The translations under genes and the position numbers were made by a program. Below the pieces are notes generated by a model that had not been told where the DNA came from, ran no database searches, and saw nothing but the letters and a program-made list of their open reading frames with translations. Below are positions 1 to 9,524 of a DNA stretch of 64,000 nucleotides, in pieces; the first letter of the stretch is position 1; the number at the start of each line of letters is the position of its first letter. Source of the DNA: Saccharothrix syringae (GTDB lineage Bacteria; Actinomycetota; Actinomycetes; Mycobacteriales; Pseudonocardiaceae); assembly GCF_009498035.1 (NCBI RefSeq), contig NZ_CP034550.1:1302001-1366000 (forward strand), read 5' to 3'.

Positions 1-490
1 GCACCGACCTGGCCGCCCGCACGCCCCGGCGCACCGCGACCGGCCGCGCGGTCACCGGACCGGTTCGCGTCGGCGGGGCGGGGGCGCGGCCCGGAGCGGT
101 CCGGGTCGGCCCCGGTCACCGGAGGCCGGGGGCGTTCGGTGGGCGCGTCGACGTACTCGTCGCGCCCACCGGCGGTCCGGTCGGGCCGACGCCGCGGTTG
201 CTCGGCGCGCGACGCCCCCTGCTCGCGGGGGGCGTCGGGTTGGCTCGCGGAAGGACCACGAGGTGGAACGGGTCGCCCGCGGAACCCGTCGGGTTCGCCT
301 GGCCTCGGCGGCCGGTTGTCCACTCCCACTCCTTCCAGGTACCCGGGTACGCACCCAAGGACGCGTCAGCGGGCGCCCGGGTTGCCGACAAGCCTCGCAC
401 ACCGGTTGTCAGGTGACGCGGTGATACCGGGTGCGGACCCGCGCTGACCAGGGCGGTAACCCGATTGTGAGCTGACCTTCACCGCGTTCG
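1..490. other. Intergenic, no gene seen
   Basis: No convincing coding region, tRNA or rRNA was found before the glycyl-tRNA synthetase gene. Open frames on both strands here are ordinary GC-rich shadows: they lack a ribosome site and have low-complexity Arg/Pro/Gly composition. I looked for a T-box leader, which would suit an aminoacyl-tRNA synthetase, and saw neither its conserved bulge nor an antiterminator/terminator pair. Confidence 0.6.
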
Positions 491-496
491 TAGACT
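491..496 (+). promoter_or_regulatory. Candidate -10 box of a leaderless glyS transcript
   Basis: TAGACT fits the actinobacterial TANNNT -10 consensus and ends 8 nt before the GTG start at 505, so transcription would begin at or next to the start codon. No Shine-Dalgarno sequence lies between. A weak -35 candidate, TTGTGA at 465-470, has a long 20-nt spacer. Confidence 0.45.
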
Positions 497-504
497 GTGC
501 CCCC

Positions 505-3459
<2,955 letters not shown>

Positions 3460-3468
3460 CCCCCGGAC

Positions 3469-3517
3469 AAGCGAAGAGCCCCGCCCACCGGACTCCGGTG
3501 GGCGGGGCTCTTCGCTT
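3469..3517. terminator. Long perfect hairpin terminator, probably bidirectional
   Basis: Two perfect complementary arms (3469-3492 and 3494-3517) pair over a minimal loop. The right arm ends in CTTCGCTTGTTT. It lies 9 nt after glyS and 3 nt beyond the stop of the convergent small peptide gene at 3521, so it could end transcription from both sides. Confidence 0.9.
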
Positions 3518-3520
3518 GTT

Positions 3521-3691
3521 TCACATGTCGCGGTTGTCCTCGGCGACGCTCATCAGGGGTGGGGTGAGCGAACCGCGGACGTCGACGACGGTGTGGTCCG
3601 GCGTGACCTGTGCGGCGGCGGCCGGCCCGGCGCCCAAGGCGAGCAGAGCCGCGGCGGTCGCGGCTACCAGCGCTGCGGGGACGATTCTCAC
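3521..3691 (-). CDS. Small secreted peptide precursor, 56 aa
   Basis: The GTG start at 3691 has a good upstream GAGGAGAAG ribosome site 6-7 nt away. The product has an Arg after Met, a hydrophobic Ala/Leu-rich core (residues 5-20) and an Ala-rich cleavage region ending near residue 27. The predicted mature part is about 29 residues, QVTPDHTVVDVRG followed by SLTPPLMSVAEDNRDM. It has no cysteine and no family I recognise. The gene is monocistronic and converges on the shared terminator. The export prediction comes from signal-peptide shape only; function unknown. Confidence 0.75.
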   Translation of the reverse strand: MRIVPAALVAATAAALLALGAGPAAAAQVTPDHTVVDVRGSLTPPLMSVAEDNRDM

Positions 3692-4006
3692 GCTGTCTTC
3701 TCCTCACACACCTGGCCAGGGTTCGGCAGGCGACACCATCGCACACAAATCACCGGAAGACGAGCCTCCTTTCGCACGTGCCGGCTCCGTAGTCGGGCCG
3801 GTGCAGAGCGTGATAGTTATGGCCGAAGTCAGTGCTTGATCAGCCGTTACGGCGTGTTTGAACGGTCAACCGCCTCACCGGTGCGGACCATTTGGCGCCC
3901 GGTGGTTGCGACATCTTGACGAACCCGCCACCGGAGGGATGGAATTCCGCAACATTCCGTTTCTTCGGACCGTCGTCGGCGACGCGCCCGGACGAGGGGT
4001 TGGCGA
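3692..4006. other. Divergent intergenic region, no gene seen
   Basis: This 315-bp region separates the divergent secreted peptide and sugar-binding lipoprotein genes and must hold both promoters. It is less GC-rich than its surroundings. I see no convincing -35/-10 pair and no clear operator palindrome. Confidence 0.5.
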
Positions 4007-5116
4007 ATGCGAAGGCTGGCCAGGGCCGTGTCCTGCGGTCTGTTGGTGCTGTTCCTGGCGTCCTGCGGCGGCGGGAGCGACCCGCTGGCGCCGTCGACCG
4101 CGGCCAAGGGCGACAAACCCGTGGTGGGGGTCATCCTGCCGGACCACACGTCGTCGGTCCGGTGGGAGGCGCAGGACGCCCCGCTGCTGAGCCGCGCGTT
4201 CAACTTCGCCGGCATCGAGGGCGTGATCGAGAACGCCGAGGGCGACGAGGCGAGGTTCGCCAGCATCGCCGACGCGATGATCGCGCGCGGGGTGAAGGTG
4301 CTGATGACGACCCCGCTGACGCCCGAGGGCGGCGCGGCGGTCGAGCGCAAGGCCAAGGACGCGGGCATCCCGGTGATCAACTACGACCGGATCAGCCTGG
4401 GCGGCTACGCCGAGTACTACGTCTCGTTCGACAACCTCAACGTGGGCGAGCTGCAGGCCGAGGGCCTGCTGCGGTGCCTGGGCCAGAAGCCGGGCGCCCA
4501 GATCATCGAGGTCCAGGGCGCGCCGCAGGACAACAACGCGACCCTGTTCGCCGACGGCCAGCGCCGCAAGCTCGGCCCGCTCTACGACTCGCGCGAGCTG
4601 CGGCTGGTGGACAGCAAGCCCGTGGACAAGTGGGACCCGCTGATCGGCAAGGCCACGTTCGAGCAGATCCTCAACGCCAACGACGGGCGGGTGGACGGCG
4701 TGGTGGCCGCCAACGACGGCCTGGCCGGCGCGGTGATCGAGGTGCTCAGGGCGCGCGGCCTGGCCGGGCGGGTGCCGGTGACCGGCCAGGACGCCACCCT
4801 GGAGGGCCTGCGCGCCATCCTGCGCGGCGAGCAGTGCATGACGGTCTACAAGCCGATCCGCGACGAGGCCGAGGCCGCCGCGCGGCTGGCCATCGCGGTG
4901 GCGCGCGGTGACCTCAGCGGCGCCGACGACCTGGCCACCGGCAACACCCGGGACCTGGTGTCGCGGCGGGACGTGAAGTCCGTCCTGCTGGGCGCGGACC
5001 TGATCACCCGCGACAACGTGCGCACCCTGGTCGCCCAGAGCGTGGTGAAGCCGGTCGACCTGTGCGCAGGCGACACCGCCGACGACTGCGCCGAACTGGG
5101 CATCCTCGTCAACTAA
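4007..5116 (+). CDS. Sugar ABC transporter substrate-binding lipoprotein (XylF/ChvE type)
   Basis: A 369-residue exported binding protein for a monosaccharide importer. Residues 1-20 form a lipoprotein signal with a LASC-type lipobox, giving a lipidated Cys followed by a Gly/Ser linker. The rest reads as a periplasmic-binding-protein type 1 fold: KPVVGVILPD, the TTPLTPEGG and AGIPVINYDR region, AANDGLAGAVIEVL and VTGQDATLEGL. A GAGGGG ribosome site precedes the ATG. No permease or ATPase gene is nearby: upstream is the secreted peptide and downstream are a repeat and an IS element. Either the partners are elsewhere or they were lost. The true substrate is not predictable beyond xylose/arabinose/galactose-type sugars. 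Confidence 0.88.
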   Translation: MRRLARAVSCGLLVLFLASCGGGSDPLAPSTAAKGDKPVVGVILPDHTSSVRWEAQDAPLLSRAFNFAGIEGVIENAEGDEARFASIADAMIARGVKVLMTTPLTPEGGAAVERKAKDAGIPVINYDRISLGGYAEYYVSFDNLNVGELQAEGLLRCLGQKPGAQIIEVQGAPQDNNATLFADGQRRKLGPLYDSRELRLVDSKPVDKWDPLIGKATFEQILNANDGRVDGVVAANDGLAGAVIEVLRARGLAGRVPVTGQDATLEGLRAILRGEQCMTVYKPIRDEAEAAARLAIAVARGDLSGADDLATGNTRDLVSRRDVKSVLLGADLITRDNVRTLVAQSVVKPVDLCAGDTADDCAELGILVN

Positions 5117-5152
5117 CCCCGCGTGTCCTCCACTCAGGCACCGCGTGTCCTC

Positions 5153-5167
5153 GAGCGTTATTCAGAA
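5153..5167 (+). repeat. Left terminal inverted repeat of the IS
   Basis: GAGCGTTATTCAGAA, perfect complement of 6086-6100. It lies immediately beyond the transposase stop codon (5169-5171). Confidence 0.93.
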
Positions 5168-5168
5168 G

Positions 5169-5978
5169 TCATCGGCTCAGGCGGTAGTGCTCGAGGTTGG
5201 TGACGATGCGGATGATGGTGGGGAGTTCGGCCAGGCGGGCGCGGTAGCCGGTGGCGAGGATTTTCCAGTTCTTCAGGTGGGCGATGGCGCGTTCGACGGG
5301 CCACCGGTGCCGGGCGAGCAGGGTGTTCCATGCCTGGTCTGTGGGGGTGTGGCGGGTGTGGCCGGGGCGTTTGCGGCGTGGGGTGGTCACGCCGGTGCCC
5401 TGGTAGCCCAGATCGCCGATCACGACGGTGGTGGCCAGCAGGTCGGCCAGGCCGGAGAGGCGGTAGGCGCGGCTGTCGTGGGTGCGGCCGGGCAGGGGTG
5501 GGAGGACGGCGAGCAGTCGGCCTCGCCGGTCGGTCAGGACCTGGATCGAGAGTCCTTGTTTGCGGTGTTTGCCGTTGTGGTTGGGGTGCGGGCCGCGCCG
5601 TGGCGCGTCGGTGGGGTGCGGGTCGGGGTGGGCGCGTGTGCCGGTGGGGATCAGGGTGCCGTCGACCAGCACCGTGGTCAGGCGGGCCGGCAGGTCGGGC
5701 AGGCGCGGGGTGTGCAGACAGAGGACCTGGCCGATCAGGGGCGTGAAGCGACGGAAGATCCGGGAGACGGTGGGTTGGGAGACGCCGAACAGGTCGGCCG
5801 CGAGGGTCTGGGACAGGTTGTGGCGCAGCAGCACCAGCGTGAGCAGCACACAACGGTGCAGGCTGAGCGCGGGCGGTCGTCCCCGTCGCAGGTCGGGATC
5901 GGGGACGACCTGGCGGATCCGGGTGGTCAGCTCCCGCAGCTGGGCAGGGGACAGCCCGGTCGTAGAGTGGTAGCGCAA
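5169..5978 (-). CDS. IS5-family transposase, DDE_4 type
   Basis: A 269-residue transposase that cuts and joins the ends of the surrounding IS. An N-terminal helix-turn-helix lies around residues 57-75 (TLAADLFGVSQPTVSRIF). The DDE catalytic triad reads as D106 in VLVDGTLIP, D189 in VIGDLGYQG and E229 in WPVERAIAHLKNW. The length and motifs fit single-frame transposases of this group, with no frameshift or internal stop. The start appears to be TTG at 5978, inside one arm of an inverted repeat, which may limit translation from outside transcripts. Family is certain; subgroup is less so. Confidence 0.93.
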   Translation of the reverse strand: MRYHSTTGLSPAQLRELTTRIRQVVPDPDLRRGRPPALSLHRCVLLTLVLLRHNLSQTLAADLFGVSQPTVSRIFRRFTPLIGQVLCLHTPRLPDLPARLTTVLVDGTLIPTGTRAHPDPHPTDAPRRGPHPNHNGKHRKQGLSIQVLTDRRGRLLAVLPPLPGRTHDSRAYRLSGLADLLATTVVIGDLGYQGTGVTTPRRKRPGHTRHTPTDQAWNTLLARHRWPVERAIAHLKNWKILATGYRARLAELPTIIRIVTNLEHYRLSR

Positions 5979-6045
5979 CAGCCCTGTCCTGGTGGTCGTG
6001 CTTCTGTGAGAGGAAACCGACCCTATCCGGGCAGGGCTGTTGCGC
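5973..6045. repeat. Internal inverted repeat over the transposase start
   Basis: GCGCAACAGCCCTG (5973-5986) is the perfect complement of 6032-6045, 45 nt away, inside the IS. The first arm includes the TTG start codon of the transposase. In a transcript entering from outside, the arms could fold and hide the start, a known way for IS elements to avoid activation by read-through transcription. Confidence 0.75.
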
Positions 6046-6085
6046 TGTCAGCCCAGGCATCACCACCGGCCACCCCAGCCAGCAG

Positions 6086-6100
6086 TTCTGAATAACGCTC
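6086..6100 (-). repeat. Right terminal inverted repeat of the IS
   Basis: TTCTGAATAACGCTC, perfect complement of 5153-5167, followed by the CTC target duplication at 6101-6103. Confidence 0.93.
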
Positions 6101-6182
6101 CTCCACTCCGGCACCGCGAGTCGAACCTCCAGACCCGTCGTGTCGAACCTCCGGCACCCCCGAGTTCGACGTTCGGGGCGGC

Positions 6183-6908
6183 TCACACCTCCAGGTCGTG
6201 CCGCCCCGAGATGAACTCCTGCACGCGGATCTTGGCGCGGATCAGCGGCTGCCGGACGCGCGCCTCCCGGCGGTAGGCGCGGCGCAGCTTGCTGGACCCC
6301 TCGGTGTACCGCCAGCGCGCCCACGGCGAACCCGGCCGGGCCAGCCGCAGCGCGCCGATCTCCGGCAGCACCGGCACCAGCAGCCCGAGCAGGCCGGTCC
6401 ACACCTTGCCCTTGAGCAGCGCCACGATGGCGAACACCAGGTTCACCAGGATCACCAGCACGCGCAGCGCCAGCCCCTCGCCGTAGAACTCCTCGTAGCC
6501 CAGCGGCCGCGCCCCGAGCAGCAGCAGGCCCGTCATGCCGATGGCCAGGAACACCGCGTCGACCGACAGCCGCCCGTCCTTGGTCCAGTACACGTCCCGC
6601 AGGTGCAGGATCAGCGCGAACTCGTCGAGCACCAGCGCCGTGCCCACGCCCAGCAGCGCCGCCGCGCCCGCGCGCAGCCCGTACTGCTCGTCGGGCGAGG
6701 CCAGGCCGACCAGCCCGCCCAGCATCAGGAACACCGCGCCGAACACGACGTGGTGGATGTGGGTCCCGCCGGGCGTGATGTTGCCGGGCCACCACCGCAC
6801 GCCCGCCCGGATCATGCGCACGCTGATCCGGATGAAGACGAACGTCACCACCAGGCCGAGGAAGAAGAACAGCAGCCGGGACTGGGGCAGGTGGAGCGAG
6901 TACACCAC
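6183..6908 (-). CDS. Integral membrane protein of unknown function
   Basis: A 241-residue protein with about five hydrophobic segments: near 12-28, 52-70, 78-101, 117-133 and 148-165, with a further weak one near 170-188. A histidine-rich loop, GGTHIHHVVFG, and an acidic stretch in the third helix (VLDEFALIL) are the most distinctive features and could bind metal, but I assign no activity. The C-terminal 55 residues are Arg-rich and probably cytoplasmic. The stop lies just after the interrupted 22-bp repeat. It is 21 nt downstream of the amyloid-motif gene on the same strand, so the two may be co-transcribed. Confidence 0.82.
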   Translation of the reverse strand: MVYSLHLPQSRLLFFFLGLVVTFVFIRISVRMIRAGVRWWPGNITPGGTHIHHVVFGAVFLMLGGLVGLASPDEQYGLRAGAAALLGVGTALVLDEFALILHLRDVYWTKDGRLSVDAVFLAIGMTGLLLLGARPLGYEEFYGEGLALRVLVILVNLVFAIVALLKGKVWTGLLGLLVPVLPEIGALRLARPGSPWARWRYTEGSSKLRRAYRREARVRQPLIRAKIRVQEFISGRHDLEV

Positions 6909-6929
6909 CCCATTTTCACCCGGCCGGGA

Positions 6930-7262
6930 CTAGTTGAACGTCACGCCGCCCTGGATGTCCCCGGCCTGCAGCACGTGCCCGTGCACGGTGCCGGAAATGG
7001 AGTTGGTCACGCGCCCCGTCTGGGTCACCGAGTCGTGCTCCCGCAGCCGCCCGGCGAACCCCGGGTCGGCCGCCGTGGCGCGCTCCAGGGCCTCGCCGAG
7101 GGCCCTGACCTGGGGGGAGTCCGCGGGTGCGCCCTCAGCGGCGGTGAGCGCCGCGGTGGCCACCGGGTCGTCGGCGAACTGCCTCCTGACCAGCTCGTAC
7201 AGACCTCCGACGGCCCGCGTGGCCAAAGACGCGGCGATGGAGAGCAGCACCGGTTCCGGCAT
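6930..7262 (-). CDS. Small helical protein ending in an RHIM-like amyloid signalling motif
   Basis: A 110-residue protein in two parts. Residues 1-80 are predicted helical, starting with an amphipathic or hydrophobic stretch (LLSIAASLATRAVGGLYELV). Residues 87-110 form a C-terminal motif, NSISGTVHGHVLQAG plus DIQGGVTFN, rich in G, V, N and Q. That matches the bacterial amyloid signalling sequences related to RHIM, which are usually placed at the C-terminus of small effector proteins and at the N-terminus of NLR partners. The NB-ARC/TPR protein at 19240 carries a motif sharing about half of its positions. I infer a signalling effector, possibly with a Bell-like cell-death domain; the N-terminal domain type is not proven. 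Confidence 0.7.
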   Translation of the reverse strand: MPEPVLLSIAASLATRAVGGLYELVRRQFADDPVATAALTAAEGAPADSPQVRALGEALERATAADPGFAGRLREHDSVTQTGRVTNSISGTVHGHVLQAGDIQGGVTFN

Positions 7263-7349
7263 GTCAGACCCCCTGTGGTCGCGGTCACGAACACCGTAGC
7301 AGTGCGACTCGCCGCGTTCTGCCGCTCGACTGCCGGCCGCATCCCGTGG

Positions 7350-7376
7350 TTGACTGTCTTCGGTCGTACCTATCTG
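7350..7376 (+). promoter_or_regulatory. Weak promoter candidate for the cold-shock gene
   Basis: TTGACT (7350-7355) and TATCTG (7371-7376) are separated by a short 15-nt spacer. This would give a leader of roughly 125 nt before the ATG at 7508, in keeping with the long 5' leaders of cold-shock genes. The short spacer makes the call uncertain. Confidence 0.35.
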
Positions 7377-7507
7377 TGTTCGTGTTCCACCACGCTCGCG
7401 GATCGGAGTTGCGGGCGCCGAACACTCCTCGCCAGGAGGGGCCGGAGCCCCAGCGGACCCGGTGGTCGCAAGCGCGATCCGGCACCTGTTAGAGGAGAAG
7501 TAGCAAG

Positions 7508-7714
7508 ATGGCAGTTCAGGGCACCGTCAAGTGGTTCAACGCGGAGAAGGGCTTCGGCTTCATCTCCCCGGACAACGGTGGCGCCGACGTGTTCGTGCAC
7601 TACTCGGAGATCCAGACCAACGGTTACCGCACCCTGGAAGAGAACCAGCGGGTGGAGTTCGAGATCGGCCAGGGGCAGAAGGGCCCGCAGGCACAGGCGG
7701 TTCGACCGGTCTGA
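7508..7714 (+). CDS. cspA: Cold-shock protein, CspA family
   Basis: A 68-residue single-domain OB-fold protein that binds single-stranded RNA and DNA and keeps mRNA unstructured. Both nucleic-acid motifs are present: KGFGFI (RNP1) and VFVHY (RNP2), after the typical [14 protein letters not shown] opening. The length is standard for the family. A strong ribosome site, GAGGAGAAG, lies 7 nt before the ATG, and a 17-bp hairpin terminator follows, so the gene is monocistronic. Confidence 0.97.
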   Translation: MAVQGTVKWFNAEKGFGFISPDNGGADVFVHYSEIQTNGYRTLEENQRVEFEIGQGQKGPQAQAVRPV

Positions 7715-7748
7715 CCTGGTCCGGGTCGCACTGATCCGGAACCTCTTG

Positions 7749-7787
7749 CCGGGCCGCCACCTCCCCCACCGGGAGGTGGCGGCCCGG
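7749..7787 (+). terminator. Hairpin terminator after the cold-shock gene
   Basis: A perfect 17-bp stem (7749-7765 with 7771-7787) and a 5-nt loop, followed by TTCG. It lies 35 nt after the cold-shock stop and could also serve the convergent gene ending at 7826. Confidence 0.9.
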
Positions 7788-7825
7788 TTCGCGTCAGGCG
7801 TCAGCCGTCAACCGCTCGGCTCGCG

Positions 7826-8245
7826 TCAGCCGCTCAGCGCGGGCGCCGGGCCCACCTGGTCGCCGTAGACGCGCTTGCCGACCAACCGCGCACCGTCGAA
7901 GACGAAGAACGCGGTGGTCCGCACCCGGACCGACCGGCCGGTCGGCTCCTCGCCGCCCAGGCTGCCGAGGTGGGTGCCCTCCAGTTCCAGCTCGACGATC
8001 ACCGCGTCGTCGGCGTGGTGCAGCTCCACCAGCCTGCTGCGCCGGTCGGGGAACGCCGACCGCACCCGCGCGTAGTACCCGGTGAACTCGTCCCGACCGT
8101 CGAACACCTGGCCCGTCGACACGATCTCGCAGCGCGGGTGGTCGAACGCGCCGACCGCGGTGTCGAACTCGTGCTCGTTCTCCGACTCCAGGTGCTCCAG
8201 CACGATCGCCTCGCGCAGGGCCCGCAGGGCCTTGGACGCGGTCAT
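7826..8245 (-). CDS. SnoaL-like (NTF2-fold) protein
   Basis: A 139-residue protein of the SnoaL/ester-cyclase-like NTF2 superfamily, judged from its size, the pattern FDTAVGAFDHPRCEIVSTG, then GRDEFTGYYARVRSAFPD and the final FFVFDGARLVGKRVYGD. Members are polyketide cyclases, isomerases or simple binding proteins, so the substrate is unknown. The ATG at 8245 is preferred over a longer frame because GGAGGGAA sits just upstream. It stands alone between convergent cspA and the divergent broken BNR gene. Confidence 0.8.
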   Translation of the reverse strand: MTASKALRALREAIVLEHLESENEHEFDTAVGAFDHPRCEIVSTGQVFDGRDEFTGYYARVRSAFPDRRSRLVELHHADDAVIVELELEGTHLGSLGGEEPTGRSVRVRTTAFFVFDGARLVGKRVYGDQVGPAPALSG

Positions 8246-8398
8246 GCGCGGTTCCCTCCGTGTTGTCGCCTCGTGAGCGACCAAACACCGCCCGCGCACC
8301 GCCAGTCAAGACGCTGACGGCGGTTCGCCGCAGCCCTCGGGGGCGCTCATGCGGCTCGGTGATCGACGGGATTCGTCGTACCCCCCGCGTACGGTGCT

Positions 8399-9168
8399 GT
8401 GCGTCACATTCCGGAAGGGGACGCCACGCACCTGCTCGCCATCGGCACCCGGAAGGGCTTGTGGCTCGCGACCAGCGAGGACCGGGCCGAGTGGGAGGTC
8501 GGCGGCCCGCACCACCGCATGACCGAGGTGTACGCGGTGGCCATCGACCCCCGGCGGCTGGTGGGCACGACCTGGCAGGAGCCGGAGCAGCCGCCCGTCG
8601 CCTTCCCGGCCGACGCGTCGCTGGAGCGGGTGTGGCAGTTCGCCCTGACGGCCGACCCGGACGTCGTCTACGCGGGCACCCAGCCCTCGGCGCTGTTCCG
8701 CTCCGAGTACGGCGGCCGGACGCACGCGCTGGTCGAGGGCCTGTGGAAGCACCCGCACCGGGAGCAGTGGGGCGCGGGCCACGGCGGCAGCTCGTGGCAG
8801 GCGGGCAACACCGGGATCAGGGCCTACTTCCTGCCCGACCCCTACCCCGAGTTCGGCCAGTGCGTGCACGAGGTCGTGCGGCACCCCGACGTGCCGGACC
8901 GGATGTTCCCGCAGAACCACCACGGCGTCTGCCGGTCCGATCGGCCGACGCGGGCGGGACGTGGGAGGCGCTGCGCGCGGGCCTGCCGGACGGCTTCTGG
9001 ACGGCCGTGATGCGCGACGCCATGTGCACGGCCACCGCCACGCCCGCGGGGCTGTACTCCGGGTCGCGGTCGGGTGAGGTGTACGCCGGCGCCGACGAGG
9101 GGGAGTCGTGGCGGCAGGGCGCCGCGCACCTGCCGGACGTGCTGTGCGTGCGCGCCGCGGAGGTGTGA
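8399..9168 (+). pseudogene. Broken BNR/sialidase-like repeat protein
   Basis: The first part (8399 to about 8938) reads LLAIGTRKGLWLATSEDRAEW and continues to FPQNHHGVCRSD, the N-terminus of an actinobacterial beta-propeller (BNR or glycosyl-hydrolase-like) family. The ending, SADAGGTWEALRAGLPDGFW to DVLCVRAAEV, is intact but in another frame. Intact relatives are expected to have about 55 extra residues between two similar RSDD-G-TW repeats. The simplest reading is a deletion between the two repeats that also shifted the frame. No protein of normal length can be made. It was coupled to the MoaD-like gene that follows, which is also broken. Confidence 0.8.
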
Positions 9169-9172
9169 GGCC

Positions 9173-9453
9173 GTGCGGGTGGTGGTGCTGATCCCCGGCC
9201 CGCTGTGGCAGGTGGCGGGCGTCGCGGGCAGGTTGGAGGTCGACCTGCCGGGGCCCGTGACCCCGGGTGGGCTGCTCGACCACCTGGCCGGTACCCGCTG
9301 CCGGACCGGCGCCCGCGGGACGAGCGGGCCGGGTCGCGCCGGTACGTGAACTTCTACGTGGACGGTGAGGAGTGCCGTCGGTCGGCCGGGGCGGAGACCG
9401 AGCCGGGGCCCGGGGCGGAGGTCCGGATTCTGCCTTCGGTGGCCGGGGGGTGA
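9173..9453 (+). pseudogene. Frameshifted MoaD/ThiS-like sulfur carrier
   Basis: The GTG at 9173 opens a ubiquitin-like frame, VRVVVLIPGPLWQVAGVAG to GGLLDHLAG. The family sequence then continues in another frame as RYVNFYVDGEECRR and ends in SVAGG, the C-terminal Gly-Gly that normally becomes a thiocarboxylate. A single frameshift near 9290 separates the halves. The gene begins 4 nt after the broken BNR gene, so a two-gene operon has decayed together. A sequencing error cannot be excluded for this one-base event. Confidence 0.75.
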
Positions 9454-9524
9454 TCCGGGCGTTGCGGGACCACGAACCCGCCGGTCGCGCTGATCGGCGG
9501 GCCCGCGGGTGCCGGTCGCGCCGC

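Larger units (their letters stand above)
5153..6100 (-). mobile_element. Intact 948-bp insertion sequence of the IS5/DDE_4 type
   Basis: The element is bounded by perfect 15-bp terminal inverted repeats (GAGCGTTATTCAGAA at 5153-5167 and its complement at 6086-6100). The flanking CTC at 5150-5152 and 6101-6103 is a 3-bp target duplication. Removing the IS and one CTC restores a 22-bp repeat unit exactly, which fixes both ends. It carries a single intact transposase gene on the minus strand, so it may still be mobile. Confidence 0.95.
5120..6177 (+). repeat. 22-bp-unit intergenic repeat, split by an IS element
   Basis: Excluding the IS, the locus holds one full unit (5120-5141), one unit split into 5142-5152 and 6104-6114, two further units (6115-6136, 6137-6158) and a cap resembling CCCGAGTTCGACGTTCG. 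Units start CGCG(T/A)GTC or GTCGTGTC and are each exactly 22 bp. The same family makes the hairpin at 49146-49451. Here only one arm is present, running up to the stop of the membrane protein gene at 6183. Confidence 0.85.

Noticed and set aside
1..504. T-box or glycine riboswitch before glyS
   Set aside because: No specifier loop, T-box bulge or tandem glycine aptamer was recognised; the candidate promoter sits right against the start codon.
5145..6095. Plus-strand gene antisense to the transposase
   Set aside because: It runs inside an IS with an intact transposase on the other strand; its composition is V/G/A/Q-rich without motifs.
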